NCBI RefSeq assembly: GCF_900113735.1
Contig: NZ_FOQM01000060.1
Coordinates: 1 to 35,349 of the forward strand
DNA: 35,349 bases
Origin: Bradyrhizobium sp. Gha
GTDB taxonomy: Bacteria > Pseudomonadota > Alphaproteobacteria > Rhizobiales > Xanthobacteraceae
Direction: 5' to 3'
The translations under genes and the position numbers were made by a program. The number at the start of each line of letters is the position of its first letter. The stretch's first letter is position 1. Below the pieces are notes generated by a model. The model was not told the DNA's origin and ran no database searches. It saw nothing but the letters and a program-made list of their open reading frames with translations. Below, piece after piece: positions 1 to 8,506 of this stretch.

Positions 1-662
1 TGACCGCCACCATTGCCCGTCGTCTGATCCTGGATCGACACTGCAGCGGTGATGCCCTGGCCGAAGTCAGCCGTGTAGGTGGCCTGGTTCACACCGGTGA
101 CGAAGTTCGAGCCGCCCGGAATGGTATCGGGACCGCCAGCCGGATAGCCCGTCCACGGTGCATCGAAGATCGAGACGGTGCGACCGAAGGTGAAGCCAGC
201 GAACTGGATGAAGGCGTGGTAGAGGCCGAGACCAGCAGTACCGCCCGCGGCGGCTGACGGGTTGCTCGCGGAGACCGTTTGGGAGTCAACGCTGAACACC
301 ATGTCGGCGAAGGTGCGGACCACGCCGTACTCGGTCGCCGTGCGGGTATCGACCGTGAGGTCCATACGAGCGCGGCTGTAGTAGTAGTTCGTCAGACGGT
401 TGTTCGAGCCGCCGTTGAAGGTGCCCGAGCTAAACCGGAAGCCGTAGTCGTTCGCGCCGCCAAGGATCATGTCCGCGCGGACGTAACCACCCAGCTTGAT
501 GCAGGTGTCGGTGCCGGGGATGTAGTAGAAACCTGCACCGTACAGGGAGCAGATCTTCACGTATTCGACGGCCTTGGCCTTCAACGGAAGATCGGCCGCC
601 TGCGCTCCGCCAACGGCGAGCAGACCCGCCACTGAGCCGAGCAAAAGGCCCTTAAAGTTCAT
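1..662 (-). CDS. Outer-membrane porin, Porin_2 family (3' part outside window)
   Basis: The reverse strand reads from ATG at 662 without a stop to the window edge, giving about 220 residues of a longer protein. It begins with a signal peptide (MNFKGLLLGS...GGAQA, then ADLPLKAKA). Next come the features of alphaproteobacterial Porin_2 proteins: a 'KICSLYGAGFYYIPG' segment with a Cys pair (CSLYG and TDTCIKLGG) and aromatic, Gly/Asn-rich beta-strands. Such porins are trimeric beta-barrels that let small hydrophilic solutes cross the outer membrane. A GGAGG Shine-Dalgarno at 669-673 lies 6 nt before the ATG and fixes the start. Family members are roughly 350-550 residues, so the end is missing here. 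No functional partner is adjacent. Confidence 0.9.
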   Translation of the reverse strand, partial: MNFKGLLLGSVAGLLAVGGAQAADLPLKAKAVEYVKICSLYGAGFYYIPGTDTCIKLGGYVRADMILGGANDYGFRFSSGTFNGGSNNRLTNYYYSRARMDLTVDTRTATEYGVVRTFADMVFSVDSQTVSASNPSAAAGGTAGLGLYHAFIQFAGFTFGRTVSIFDAPWTGYPAGGPDTIPGGSNFVTGVNQATYTADFGQGITAAVSIQDQTTGNGGG

Positions 663-1564
663 GTTAAACCTCCAAGTTGCTCTTTCAGGGAAGGTCACTG
701 ACCCGAACGGCCAATTCCCCAACCCCCTCTAAATCACCGCCGTGGCCACCTTCGCGTCTTCGGACACACCCGCATGAACGCGAGGGACTTAAGCGAAAGA
801 CCTAAACGGGACGACCTTGGGATGCCCCCCTCCGTCGCCTGATCACCATGATGGATGGCCATTGCACACGCAACAACCGAACGGGCGCGAACAGCCCCGA
901 ACATCCCGAATCTGTTCATGTGTTGCACAAAAATCACGCACCTGCCGTCGCGCAAAAAACATGACAACCTATTGATTTATCGCCGGAAAAAATCATTCAC
1001 AGCCTCGTTACAGGCCCAAGGGGCTAACGGAGCCTGCCGACGTGCATGCGGCTTGGATGGGTTGCGCGGGGGCCCTTCCACGGCGTGGAAAAGCGAATCG
1101 AGCAAACCAGAAGAACCACTGCGATGCATCGCAACGGGTGATCCAAATATCGAACGACAGGAACAGGATTTCGGCCGTCGATCGTGCAGAATCACAAGTC
1201 GTTCAGGTTCCGCGCCGGGCAAGATCTCGGAACCAGTGGCGGAAGGGCAACAATCGAGGGACATACGCTGTGCCCCTAAGTCCGACAGCGGGTCGTGTCC
1301 GGCGTCGATCACTCTGAGGGTTTTCAGCCCCTCGCGTCCACTCACCGCCGGCGGGCCCGGGTTCTCACCCGCGGTGAATTCCGAGATCCAAGCGACTGGA
1401 TGGCATCATTGACGGTTCCCAGCGCGTCGGAGGCGAAGTGCAGGACGATCGTCGTTATCTCTTCAACTTCATTTCCACGCAGGCGCTTGGATCGGCCATT
1501 GCCATGCACCGCCACAATCTGCCCGAGCCGGCCGCCGCCAGGCGGGCGACGCACTCATACGATG
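663..1564. other. Long intergenic region upstream of the porin
   Basis: About 900 bases lie between the porin start and the aroQ stop. Open frames exist on both strands (for example 855-1412 plus and 734-967 minus), but none has a plausible start with a ribosome site or a recognisable protein sequence, so I call no gene. The porin promoter and leader must lie here. Possible secondary structure includes a 7-bp dyad, TCACCGC (1342-1348) with GCGGTGA (1371-1377), and GGTTCC (1206-1211) with GGAACC (1229-1234). Neither is followed by a T-run. A small RNA cannot be excluded. Confidence 0.5.
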
Positions 1565-2014
1565 CTATTCCTTCTTCTCATCAAGCAGCTTGGCCACGCG
1601 CCGCAAGCCGAGCAGATAACCCTGATTGCCGAAGCCGGCGATAACCCCGTCAGCCCGTTTGGAGATGAACGAGTGGTGGCGGAATTCCTCGCGTTTGTGC
1701 ACGTTGGAAATGTGCACCTCGATCACGACCCCCTCGAACGTGTTCAGAGCATCCAGGATGGCGACCGACGTATGGGTGAAAGCTGCCGGGTTCATCACGA
1801 TGCCGGCAGCCGTCTCGCGCGCCTCATGGATCCAGTCGATCAGCTCGTATTCCCTGTTGGATTGATGGAAGCGAATCTCAAGGCCGAGCTCCTTGGCTAG
1901 CGCCCGGCAATCCCGCTCCACGTCCGCAAGCGTCTCGTGACCGTAGATGTGGGGCTGACGCTTTCCGAGCAAGTTGAGATTCGGCCCGTTCAGGACGTAG
2001 ACAAGACGGCTCAT
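1565..2014 (-). CDS. aroQ: Type II 3-dehydroquinate dehydratase
   Basis: This 149-residue protein has the usual length of dodecameric type II dehydroquinases, which interconvert 3-dehydroquinate and 3-dehydroshikimate. It shows the N-terminal VLNGPNLNLLG motif, the flexible lid with the catalytic Tyr (Y24 in GKRQPHIYG), N75 in NPAAFTHTS, the catalytic His H101 in EVHISN, and R112. The ATG at 2014 was chosen because the family starts here and GGAG precedes it by about 9 nt; the frame stays open further upstream without homology. It is the last gene of the 9842-1565 cluster, 13 nt after the ABC ATPase gene. Being linked to an importer and a quinate-type dehydrogenase suggests a catabolic rather than biosynthetic role, which is inference. 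Confidence 0.95.
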   Translation of the reverse strand: MSRLVYVLNGPNLNLLGKRQPHIYGHETLADVERDCRALAKELGLEIRFHQSNREYELIDWIHEARETAAGIVMNPAAFTHTSVAILDALNTFEGVVIEVHISNVHKREEFRHHSFISKRADGVIAGFGNQGYLLGLRRVAKLLDEKKE

Positions 2015-2027
2015 GGAAGTACTCCGT

Positions 2028-2774
2028 TCAGTGATGGGCGAGGATCTCGCCAAGGAACTGCCTGGTGCGGGCGTGCTGCGGATTGCGGAAGAAGGCGTCG
2101 GGCGCGCCTTGTTCGATGATCTGCCCTTCAGCCATGAAGATGACCCGGTCGGCAACCTGCCGGGCAAAGCCCATCTCATGGGTGACGCAAATCATGGTCA
2201 TTCCGTCGTTGGCGAGGCCGATCATCGTATCGAGCACCTCCTTGACCATCTCAGGGTCGAGAGCCGAGGTCGGTTCATCAAACAGCATCACCTTCGGCTG
2301 CATGCAGAGCGCACGCGCGATCGCAACACGCTGTTGCTGACCGCCCGAAAGTTGGGCCGGATACTTGTCGGCCTGATCACCGATGCGGACGCGCTCCAGG
2401 TATCTTCGCGCGGTCGCCTCCGCCTCGGGCTTGCTGATGCGGCGCGCGCGGACAGGCGCGAGCATGCAGTTCTGCAAGACCGTCATATGCGGAAAAAGAT
2501 TGAAGCTCTGAAAGACCATGCCGACGTCCTGGCGAACGACATCGATAGCCTTGATACTGTCGTCGAGCCGATGACCGTTCACCACGATGCTGCCCTGCTG
2601 GATCGCCTCGAGGCGGTTGATGCAGCGGATCAGCGTCGATTTGCCCGACCCGGACGGACCGCAAAGTACGATCTTCTCGCCCTTGCGCACGGTGAGATCG
2701 ACGTCACGGAGAGCCTGGTACCCGCCGTACCATTTCTGCACGCCCTTCATTTCGATCAGAATATCGCCTTGCAT
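2028..2774 (-). CDS. Amino-acid-type ABC transporter ATP-binding protein (GlnQ/HisP class)
   Basis: This 248-residue nucleotide-binding subunit powers the importer formed with the two permeases and binding protein upstream. Visible motifs are Walker A GPSGSGKST (39-47), the Q-loop in VFQSFNLFPH (about 88-96), the signature LSGGQ (142-146), Walker B VMLFDEP with catalytic Glu167, the D-loop SALD, and the switch His199 in VTHEMGFA. The FNLFPHMTVLQN and THEMGFAR segments are typical of the polar amino acid uptake family. It follows the binding-protein gene after a 61-bp gap that contains a strong stem-loop (2799-2825). The substrate cannot be read from this subunit. Confidence 0.95.
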   Translation of the reverse strand: MQGDILIEMKGVQKWYGGYQALRDVDLTVRKGEKIVLCGPSGSGKSTLIRCINRLEAIQQGSIVVNGHRLDDSIKAIDVVRQDVGMVFQSFNLFPHMTVLQNCMLAPVRARRISKPEAEATARRYLERVRIGDQADKYPAQLSGGQQQRVAIARALCMQPKVMLFDEPTSALDPEMVKEVLDTMIGLANDGMTMICVTHEMGFARQVADRVIFMAEGQIIEQGAPDAFFRNPQHARTRQFLGEILAHH

Positions 2775-2798
2775 GGATTCGGCTCCGCTAGCGGACGA

Positions 2799-2825
2799 CG
2801 GCCGACGCGGATGGCGCGTCGGCCG
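2799..2825 (-). promoter_or_regulatory. Stem-loop between binding-protein and ATPase genes
   Basis: CGGCCGACGC (2799-2808) and GCGTCGGCCG (2816-2825) form a perfect 10-bp stem with a 7-nt loop. It lies 10 nt after the binding-protein stop and 24 nt before the ATPase start, with no T-run. In transport operons such hairpins usually protect the 3' end of the binding-protein message or partly terminate transcription, so that binding protein is made in excess. The structure is read from the sequence; the function is inferred. Confidence 0.6.
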
Positions 2826-2835
2826 CTCGCAATGG

Positions 2836-3663
2836 CTACTGAACTGTGAAGGGAACGCCGGGGACCGAATCCGGGAAGATGGGCACCGGCGCCTTCATCC
2901 ATTTGGCGTAGAAGCTCGCCAGTTTTCCATTCGACTTGATCTGGTCGATGAACTTGTTGGCGGTCTCGTTCCACTCCTTGTCGCCGAGGCGGGTGCAGGC
3001 CCCGTTGTACAGAGCGGTGAAGTGAAGCTTGGGCTCGAACCCAAGCTCGGGCTTTGCGGCATTCAGACGCTGCGGGTAGAAGCTGTTTGCGCCGACGGCC
3101 TGCACTTGACCCGAGAGCAGCGCCTGGATCGTGGCCGCGTCATCATCAAACCTGCGGATTTCGGTGCCCGCCGGAGCATTGTTGGTGACCTGGGTGTCCT
3201 GGGTGGAGGACCTCGGAACGCCGATCACGAACTTGGCCATGTCGGCATTGCTGTTGATCGGGGTTGCCTGGGCCGCAACCAGCGTGATCTCGTTGGCAAC
3301 ATACGGCTTGGAATACTGCACCGCCTTCGCGCGCTCGGGCAGCATGGCCATGGTCGCAAACAGAATGTCGACGCGGCCTGTGGTCAGCGCGGGAATGCGA
3401 TTGGCCACCGCGAGCGGAACGAACTCGGCTTTCACGCCGAGATAGTCGGCGAAGGCGCGCCCCATGTCGGCATCGATGCCGTCCTGCTTTCCTGAGCTGT
3501 CGACATAGCCCCAGGGCGGATTGTCGCCCTGAATGCCGATGACCACGACGCCCTTCTTCTTCACTTCGTCCAACGTGCCGGCCTGCGAATGGCCTGCGAC
3601 GGCGATGGCCGCCAATGCCAGCAGCGCGATCCCGAACTGGCGACGATTGGCTGAAAACAACAT
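2836..3663 (-). CDS. ABC transporter periplasmic binding protein, family 3
   Basis: This is a 275-residue secreted solute-binding protein. An N-terminal signal peptide (MLFSANRRQFGIALLALAAI, cleavage probably after HSQA near residue 28) precedes a family 3 domain. The domain starts with TLDEVKKKGVVVIG and contains the 'PPWGYVDSSGKQDGIDADMG' ligand-domain motif, FVPLAVANRIPALTTGRVDI and KPYVANEI. The ATG at 3663 has an excellent AGGAGGAG site just upstream. The frame extends 34 codons further, but without signal-peptide logic. It is flanked by permease genes upstream and the ATPase downstream. Family 3 binds polar amino acids and some other small carboxylates; neighbouring aroQ and shikimate-dehydrogenase genes make a hydroaromatic acid possible but unproven. 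Confidence 0.93.
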   Translation of the reverse strand: MLFSANRRQFGIALLALAAIAVAGHSQAGTLDEVKKKGVVVIGIQGDNPPWGYVDSSGKQDGIDADMGRAFADYLGVKAEFVPLAVANRIPALTTGRVDILFATMAMLPERAKAVQYSKPYVANEITLVAAQATPINSNADMAKFVIGVPRSSTQDTQVTNNAPAGTEIRRFDDDAATIQALLSGQVQAVGANSFYPQRLNAAKPELGFEPKLHFTALYNGACTRLGDKEWNETANKFIDQIKSNGKLASFYAKWMKAPVPIFPDSVPGVPFTVQ

Positions 3664-3713
3664 GAGTATCTCCTCCTGTGATGGCTGTTTGTGATTGGAT
3701 AGGTGCGCCATAC

Positions 3714-4373
3714 CTATCTTTGACTGGCCAGGGCGAGCCTGGCCTCCATCCGGCTGCCCCACCACGAGAGTGGCCAGCAGAGGATGAAATACATTGCGCC
3801 GACCACGCCGAAGACGAGCAATGGCTGGAAAGTCTGGTTCGAAACAATTTGACCGGCGCGGGCTAGCTCGATGAAGCCGACGATGGCGGCGAGCGAGGTG
3901 CCCTTTATCAGCTGCACGAGATAGCCGATGGTTGCCGGCAGCGAGATGCGAATCGCCTGCGGCAGCACGATGTCGCGCATGCGGGACGTGTAATGCAATC
4001 CAAGCGCCATCGCCGCCTCGGTCTGGCCGAGCGGCACGGCCTGGATGGCTCCGCGCCAGATCTCACCAAGGAAGGCGGAAGCATTCACGGTGAAGCCGAT
4101 CGCGACTGCGACGAAGGCGTCGAGCTTCAGCCCGGTCAGCGCCAATCCGTAGTACACGACGAAAAGCTGCAACAGCAGTGGAGTGCCCTGGAATATCCCG
4201 ATGTAGATGCGGGAGAACCATTCCACGCCCTTGTGACCACAGGTGCGCAGCAATGCGATGGCGAGCCCCGCCGTACAGCCCCCTACGAATGCAACCAGCG
4301 TCAGCAGCACGGTCCACTGCATCCCACGCAGCAGGAAACCGAACTCAGGAAGACCGAAATGCGGTGCCATCAT
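3714..4373 (-). CDS. Amino-acid-type ABC transporter permease (HisM/HisQ class)
   Basis: This inner-membrane permease has about 219 residues. It has several hydrophobic helices (for example WTVLLTLVAFVGGCTAGLAI) and the cytoplasmic EAA loop that docks the ATPase (EIWRGAIQAVPLGQTEAAMA, then LGLHYTSRM...LPQAIRISLPA). Two adjacent ATG codons (4373 and 4370) follow an AGGAGG site. The site is only 1 nt before the first and 4 nt before the second, so translation may start at 4370. The start lies 6 nt after the stop of the previous permease, which indicates cotranscription and probably a heteromeric membrane domain. Confidence 0.93.
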   Translation of the reverse strand: MMAPHFGLPEFGFLLRGMQWTVLLTLVAFVGGCTAGLAIALLRTCGHKGVEWFSRIYIGIFQGTPLLLQLFVVYYGLALTGLKLDAFVAVAIGFTVNASAFLGEIWRGAIQAVPLGQTEAAMALGLHYTSRMRDIVLPQAIRISLPATIGYLVQLIKGTSLAAIVGFIELARAGQIVSNQTFQPLLVFGVVGAMYFILCWPLSWWGSRMEARLALASQR

Positions 4374-4379
4374 TCCTCC

Positions 4380-5048
4380 TCACCGTGTCGGATATGAGAG
4401 GAAGCGGTGAGAGATGAGTGCAAAGCTCAGCATCAGCAGCCAGGAGATTGCGAGATAGAGGAAGGTCACGGAAAAATAGACTTCAAAGCTGCGGAATGTA
4501 TCGCTCTCGATGCGTTGCGCAACCGACGTCAATTCGTAAGCCGATACGGCCGAACAGATCGACGAGGTGAGCGTGAGCATGATGAACTGACCCGTGAGCG
4601 AGGGATAGATCGCGCGTAGCGCGGGCTTGAGCACGATGAACCGGAATACCTGCCCTTTGTGCAATCCGAGCGCGTACCCTGCCTCGACCTGTCCCTTATG
4701 AATTGACTGCACGCCACCGCGGATGATCTCGATGGCGTAGGCGCCGCCATTGACACCGAGTGCGATAATGGCGGTCACGGTCGGATTGAGCTTCAGCCCG
4801 ACGAGCGGCAGGGCGAAGAACAGAAAGAATATCTGCACCAGGAAAGGCGTATTGCGCACGATCTCGACGAAGCCGATCACGACAGCACGCAACCATGCTG
4901 CTTTCGAATCGCGCGCCGCGACGCCCGCGACACCGATGATCATCGCGAGCGTCATGCCAGCAAGCGCCAGGCCCAACGTCCCCGCGCACCCCCACAGCAG
5001 CGCGGGCATCGCATGCCAAACCACCGAGAAATCGAGCGTGTAGCCCAT
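4380..5048 (-). CDS. Amino-acid-type ABC transporter permease (HisM/HisQ class)
   Basis: This 222-residue membrane subunit is a paralogue of the next gene in the operon. It has an N-terminal membrane region (WHAMPALLWGCAGTLGLALA), the conserved EIVRNTPFLVQIFFLFFALP segment of this permease family, and an EAA loop (EIIRGGVQSIHKGQVEAGYA followed by LGLHKGQVF and LKPALRAIYP). A GAGAGG site precedes the ATG. It follows the quinate/shikimate-type dehydrogenase gene by 51 bp and opens the transporter part of the cluster. Together with the downstream permease, binding protein and ATPase it makes a complete importer. Confidence 0.93.
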   Translation of the reverse strand: MGYTLDFSVVWHAMPALLWGCAGTLGLALAGMTLAMIIGVAGVAARDSKAAWLRAVVIGFVEIVRNTPFLVQIFFLFFALPLVGLKLNPTVTAIIALGVNGGAYAIEIIRGGVQSIHKGQVEAGYALGLHKGQVFRFIVLKPALRAIYPSLTGQFIMLTLTSSICSAVSAYELTSVAQRIESDTFRSFEVYFSVTFLYLAISWLLMLSFALISHRFLSYPTR

Positions 5049-5099
5049 CTTGCGTTTCCTCTCGGGCGTTGTTCGTGCCGCTCGCCCATCGGCCCTACG

Positions 5100-5954
5100 T
5101 CACCCTCCCAGGGATGCGAACGTTGCGAAGAAGACGTCTGGATCAGGTGCAATGCCCGTGAACAGGCGGAATGCTTCGGTGCCCTGGTAGATCGCCATCC
5201 CGGCGCCATCGACCGTGCGGCAGCCGAGGGTGCGGGCCGCGCGCAGCAGCGCGGTTTCCAGCGGGAAGTAGACGATCTCAGCGACCCACAGATCGGGACG
5301 CAGCAGGTCCGTCGGCAGCGGCGTCCCTGGATATTTGTCCATGCCGATCGGCGTCGCGTTGACAATTCCGTCTGCGGCAGCCACAGCCGCCTCGACATCC
5401 TGGCCAACCTTTAAGCGCCCTTCTGCAAATCGGGGGGACAATCCGTCGACCACACTCTGCGCCTTGACCAAGTCGATGTCTATGATGGTCAGTTCCTGCA
5501 CGCCGAGCTTCATGAGCGCGAAAGCGACCGCCGAGCCTGCGCCCCCCGCACCGAACTGGACGACGCGACGAAGCGATGCACCTTGCATGTTGCGACGAAA
5601 GTTCTCGGCGAAGCCGAACCAGTCGGTGTTGTGGCCAGTCATTCGACCGTTGCTGATGACCACGGTGTTCACGGCACCAAGCGCCTTTGCGTCGGGCGAA
5701 AGCTCGTCCAGGAGTGGAACGATCGCCTGCTTGCACGGATGCGTCACGTTCAACCCGTCAAAGCCCATCCGCTTTGCGGCCCTGAGCAATTCCGGCAAGG
5801 TCTTAACGCCGAGCTTCAACTCGGACAGATCGATCTTCTTGTAGAGATAGCGGATGCCGGCGGCGTCAGCGGCGGCTTCGTGCATGGGCGGCGTGCGGGA
5901 CGCAGCAATGCCGCTGCCGATCAGACCAACGAGAAAGCTGGATTTGGGAGGCAT
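5100..5954 (-). CDS. Quinate/shikimate dehydrogenase-type enzyme (shikimate dehydrogenase family)
   Basis: This 284-residue oxidoreductase of the AroE superfamily would oxidise quinate and/or shikimate at C3 with a nicotinamide cofactor. It has catalytic Lys75 in NVTHPCKQ, Asp111 in GHNTDWFGF, and a Rossmann loop GAGGAG (135-140). The substrate motif reads S19-R-T-P, where ordinary AroE has S-x-S-P. The SRTP motif and the HPCKQA, LGAVNTVV, NATPIGM and AFRLFTG blocks resemble, from memory, the Corynebacterium glutamicum quinate/shikimate dehydrogenase QsuD. Asp residues after the second strand (TIIDIDLVKAQ) instead of NRT suggest NAD preference. No clear ribosome site is seen before the ATG; it sits 15 nt after the previous stop and is probably coupled. 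Exact substrate is inferred. Confidence 0.85.
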   Translation of the reverse strand: MPPKSSFLVGLIGSGIAASRTPPMHEAAADAAGIRYLYKKIDLSELKLGVKTLPELLRAAKRMGFDGLNVTHPCKQAIVPLLDELSPDAKALGAVNTVVISNGRMTGHNTDWFGFAENFRRNMQGASLRRVVQFGAGGAGSAVAFALMKLGVQELTIIDIDLVKAQSVVDGLSPRFAEGRLKVGQDVEAAVAAADGIVNATPIGMDKYPGTPLPTDLLRPDLWVAEIVYFPLETALLRAARTLGCRTVDGAGMAIYQGTEAFRLFTGIAPDPDVFFATFASLGG

Positions 5955-5969
5955 GTTCGGGATCGCTCG

Positions 5970-6797
5970 TCAGCTCAAAGGGACAGTCAACTCGGCGATG
6001 ACCTGAGCCGTGCCGGGTCGAACCCCCCGCCACCAGGCAAAAGCTTCCGCCGCCTGCTCCACCAGCATGCCGACGCCGTCGGCCAGCTTGGCTACGCCCT
6101 CGACATGGGCCGCTTGCAGAAAGGAAGTCAATCCCTTGCCATAGGCAAGCTCGTAGGCCAGCTCCGCACCGCGGAAGACATTGCCTGGAAGTGGCGGCAT
6201 CTCTCCGCGCAGGCTGGCCGACGTCGCGTTGACCACGACGTCATAACCCTCGGTAAGATCGGCCAGTTCGGCATAACCGCTAACGATCAGGGGACCATAA
6301 CCGGCAAACTCTTCGGCCAAAGCCACAGCCTTTGACAAGGTACGATTGACGAGCACCAACTCGGACGGTTCCTGGCGCAGGAACGGCAGCAGCGCGCCAC
6401 GCGCCGCGCCGCCGGCACCGAGAATCAGGACGCGACGTCCGGCCATTCTTACGCCGAGATTGACCGTGATGTCACGCACTAGGCCGACACCGTCGAAATT
6501 CTCGCCAATGATCCGATCGCCGACGAACTTCAGGCAGTTTACGGCGCCAGCTCGGTCGGCGCTCTCGGATAGCTCGTTTGCGTAGGCGAAGGCATCGAGT
6601 TTGAACGGAGCGGTGATGTTCAGCCCCTTGGCGCCTTCGCTCCGGAATTGATCAACCCGTTCGCTGAAACCATTGAGGGGTGCCTCGATCGCCTCGTAGA
6701 CAAGGTCTTGTCCCGTCATTTTGGCGAACGTGCCGTGGATGAGAGGTGATTTACTGAAGCCGATTGGATTGCCCATCACCGCGTAACGATCGCTCAT
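5970..6797 (-). CDS. aroE: Shikimate dehydrogenase (second AroE-family enzyme)
   Basis: This 275-residue protein follows the classical AroE pattern: GNPIGFSKSPLIH with the S15-x-S17 substrate motif, catalytic Lys66 in NITAPFK, Asp102 in ENFDGVG, Rossmann GAGGAA (127-132), and NRT (151-153), where NADP-dependent AroE proteins bind the 2'-phosphate. It should interconvert 3-dehydroshikimate and shikimate with NADP(H). The usual NTDG is NFDG here. AGGAG, 6 nt before the ATG, lies inside the end of the CoA-transferase gene, whose stop is 3 nt upstream, so the two are tightly coupled. Sequence is clearly different from the neighbouring dehydrogenase, so this is not a recent tandem duplication. It may be an accessory copy, with the housekeeping aroE elsewhere. 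Confidence 0.88.
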   Translation of the reverse strand: MSDRYAVMGNPIGFSKSPLIHGTFAKMTGQDLVYEAIEAPLNGFSERVDQFRSEGAKGLNITAPFKLDAFAYANELSESADRAGAVNCLKFVGDRIIGENFDGVGLVRDITVNLGVRMAGRRVLILGAGGAARGALLPFLRQEPSELVLVNRTLSKAVALAEEFAGYGPLIVSGYAELADLTEGYDVVVNATSASLRGEMPPLPGNVFRGAELAYELAYGKGLTSFLQAAHVEGVAKLADGVGMLVEQAAEAFAWWRGVRPGTAQVIAELTVPLS

Positions 6798-6800
6798 GGC

Positions 6801-8027
6801 TCACTCCTGCACTGCAGCTTCGTTGTAGAGCACGCCGTCGCGCACCATCGCATCGACCGTTTCAGCTGAGATCCCCAGCGAGCCTGCAATGCGGCGATTA
6901 TCCTGGCCAAGCAGCGGTGCCGGAGTACGTACCGTGGTGTCGCAATCGGAGAAGCGGAAGGGCAGGTTCGGCAGCGTCACCTTGCCGAGCACAGGATGCT
7001 CCTGCTCGACCAGCATGCCACGCGCGTGGATCTGCGGATCGTTCACGACCTCTTCGATCGTCTGCACGGGAGCGGACGGCACGCCTGCCTCGTCGAGTGC
7101 CGCAAGACAGGCGTCCCGAGAAGGCTGCGACAACGTCCAGTTCCGCACAATCTCCATGGTCTCGGCATAATGGGCATTGCGCGCGGCAGGCTTGGTGAAG
7201 CGCTCGTCGGATGCCAGCGCGTCCCCCCCGATCAGCTTCGCCAGCCGCCGCCACGCATCGTCGACTTGGGCAGCGATGACAAGATTGCCGTCCTTTGCCG
7301 GAAAGACGCCGTAGACGGTCGAGTCCGGCTGTCCGCTTCCGGTCTGCTTCGGCAGGTCGGTCCCGCCAGAGAGGAAATAACGCTGCACCGCATAATCGTG
7401 CATCGAGACCATGCAGTCGTACAGCGCCAGATCGATGTGCTGGCCGCGCCCGGAGGACGCGCGGCCGACCAACGCGGCATTGACGGCGGCCACACCGTGA
7501 ATGCCGGTGTACATGTCCGCCAACGGCATGCGAAGCAGCGGCGGCGCTTCGCCGGGAGTGCCGAGTTGTGCCAAGGCACCCGACATCGCCTCTGCGATCA
7601 GGCCGAAGCCCGGACGATCGGCATAGGGACCGGTGTGGCCATAAGCCGAGACCGAGCAGTAGATCAGTCTGGGATTCCGCGCCGACAACGCCTTGTAACC
7701 GAGCCCGAGGCGCTCGAGTGCGCCGGGGCGGTAGTTCTCGATGAAGACGTCGGCCGTGTCGACGAGCTTCATCATCATGTCGAGACCGCGCGGGTCGCGC
7801 AGATCGATGCACAACCCCTGCTTTCCCATGTTCTGCTGCAGGAAGTAGCCGGATTGTCCGTCCTTGAAATACCCGTGAGCGCGGCCCGCATCGCCTTCCT
7901 TCGGACGCTCCACCTTGATGACCTCAGCGCCCATCGCGGCGAGGCAACGGCCCATGAACGGGCCTGCCAGGAAATGGCTGTAGTCGATGACGCGAATGCC
8001 CTTGAGCGGCAGATCTTGCGCGGTCAT
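6801..8027 (-). CDS. CaiB/BaiF family class III CoA-transferase
   Basis: This 408-residue enzyme would move CoA from a donor acyl-CoA to a carboxylic acid, activating it for later steps. It begins LKGIRVIDYSHFLAGPFMGR and carries GAEVIKVERP, the ENYRPGALERLGLGY block, and the catalytic Asp171 in LADMYTGIHG, the position equivalent to the aspartate that forms the acyl anhydride in formyl-CoA transferase. The ATG at 8027 overlaps the stop of the MaoC gene as ATGA, which fixes the start and shows translational coupling; the longer open frame to 8234 lies inside the MaoC gene. Acid substrate unknown. Pairing with a MaoC hydratase is common for catabolism of dicarboxylic or branched acids. Confidence 0.92.
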   Translation of the reverse strand: MTAQDLPLKGIRVIDYSHFLAGPFMGRCLAAMGAEVIKVERPKEGDAGRAHGYFKDGQSGYFLQQNMGKQGLCIDLRDPRGLDMMMKLVDTADVFIENYRPGALERLGLGYKALSARNPRLIYCSVSAYGHTGPYADRPGFGLIAEAMSGALAQLGTPGEAPPLLRMPLADMYTGIHGVAAVNAALVGRASSGRGQHIDLALYDCMVSMHDYAVQRYFLSGGTDLPKQTGSGQPDSTVYGVFPAKDGNLVIAAQVDDAWRRLAKLIGGDALASDERFTKPAARNAHYAETMEIVRNWTLSQPSRDACLAALDEAGVPSAPVQTIEEVVNDPQIHARGMLVEQEHPVLGKVTLPNLPFRFSDCDTTVRTPAPLLGQDNRRIAGSLGISAETVDAMVRDGVLYNEAAVQE

Positions 8028-8494
8028 GCCTGCTCTCCCACGACGCTGGTTTTCGGGCGCATCGGAATCATCAGTCGATGCTCCCCGAGCTGCACCACTT
8101 CGCCGCGCTGATTGATCAGCTCGGATGGCAGCACCACGATGCCCCATCCTTCCCGCTTTGTGGCGCGCATCGAGCCGACGCGGAACTTGACGTGCACGGT
8201 ATCGCCGAGCTTGATCGGCAGCTTGAAATCCCACGTCCAGCCCAGCGACATGCCCGGAAGGAAGCGATAGTCGGCGCGGGTCTTCAAACCGTCCGCCAGC
8301 GACAGACCAAACAGCCCGTGCGCGACGCGCGTGCCGAATGGCGTGGTCTTGGCGTATTCCTCGTCGACATGAACAGGCGTGAAATCACCCGTCAGTTCGG
8401 CATAGGCATTCACCATCGCTTCGGTCACCGTCACTGCGGGGGTGACGCATTCGTCACCGACCTTGGCATCGTCCCAGTAGCGTTCGTCGGTCAT
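8024..8494 (-). CDS. MaoC-like enoyl-CoA hydratase/dehydratase
   Basis: This 156-residue single hot-dog domain of the R-specific hydratase family would add or remove water at an enoyl-CoA. The hydratase motif is present: AELTGDFTPVHVDEEYA with Asp37 and His42, then FGTRVAHGLFGLSLADGL. The remainder (WDFKLPIKLGDTVHVKFRV) matches the second half of the fold. An AAGGA-like site lies about 10 nt before the ATG. It sits 12 nt after the VOC gene and overlaps the CoA-transferase by 4 nt. The pair probably acts on the same CoA thioester; the substrate is not evident. Confidence 0.9.
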   Translation of the reverse strand: MTDERYWDDAKVGDECVTPAVTVTEAMVNAYAELTGDFTPVHVDEEYAKTTPFGTRVAHGLFGLSLADGLKTRADYRFLPGMSLGWTWDFKLPIKLGDTVHVKFRVGSMRATKREGWGIVVLPSELINQRGEVVQLGEHRLMIPMRPKTSVVGEQA

Positions 8495-8506
8495 ATCGCT
8501 TCTTCC

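Noticed and set aside
734..967. 77-residue minus-strand frame upstream of the porin
   Set aside because: It starts at TTG without a ribosome site and looks like leader DNA; not called as a gene.
855..1412. 185-residue plus-strand frame in the long intergenic region
   Set aside because: No Shine-Dalgarno, no recognisable domain, and composition rich in Ser/Arg/Pro as in random GC-rich frames.
5100..6797. Recent tandem duplication of aroE
   Set aside because: The two proteins differ throughout, including substrate and cofactor motifs, so they are distant family members rather than fresh copies.
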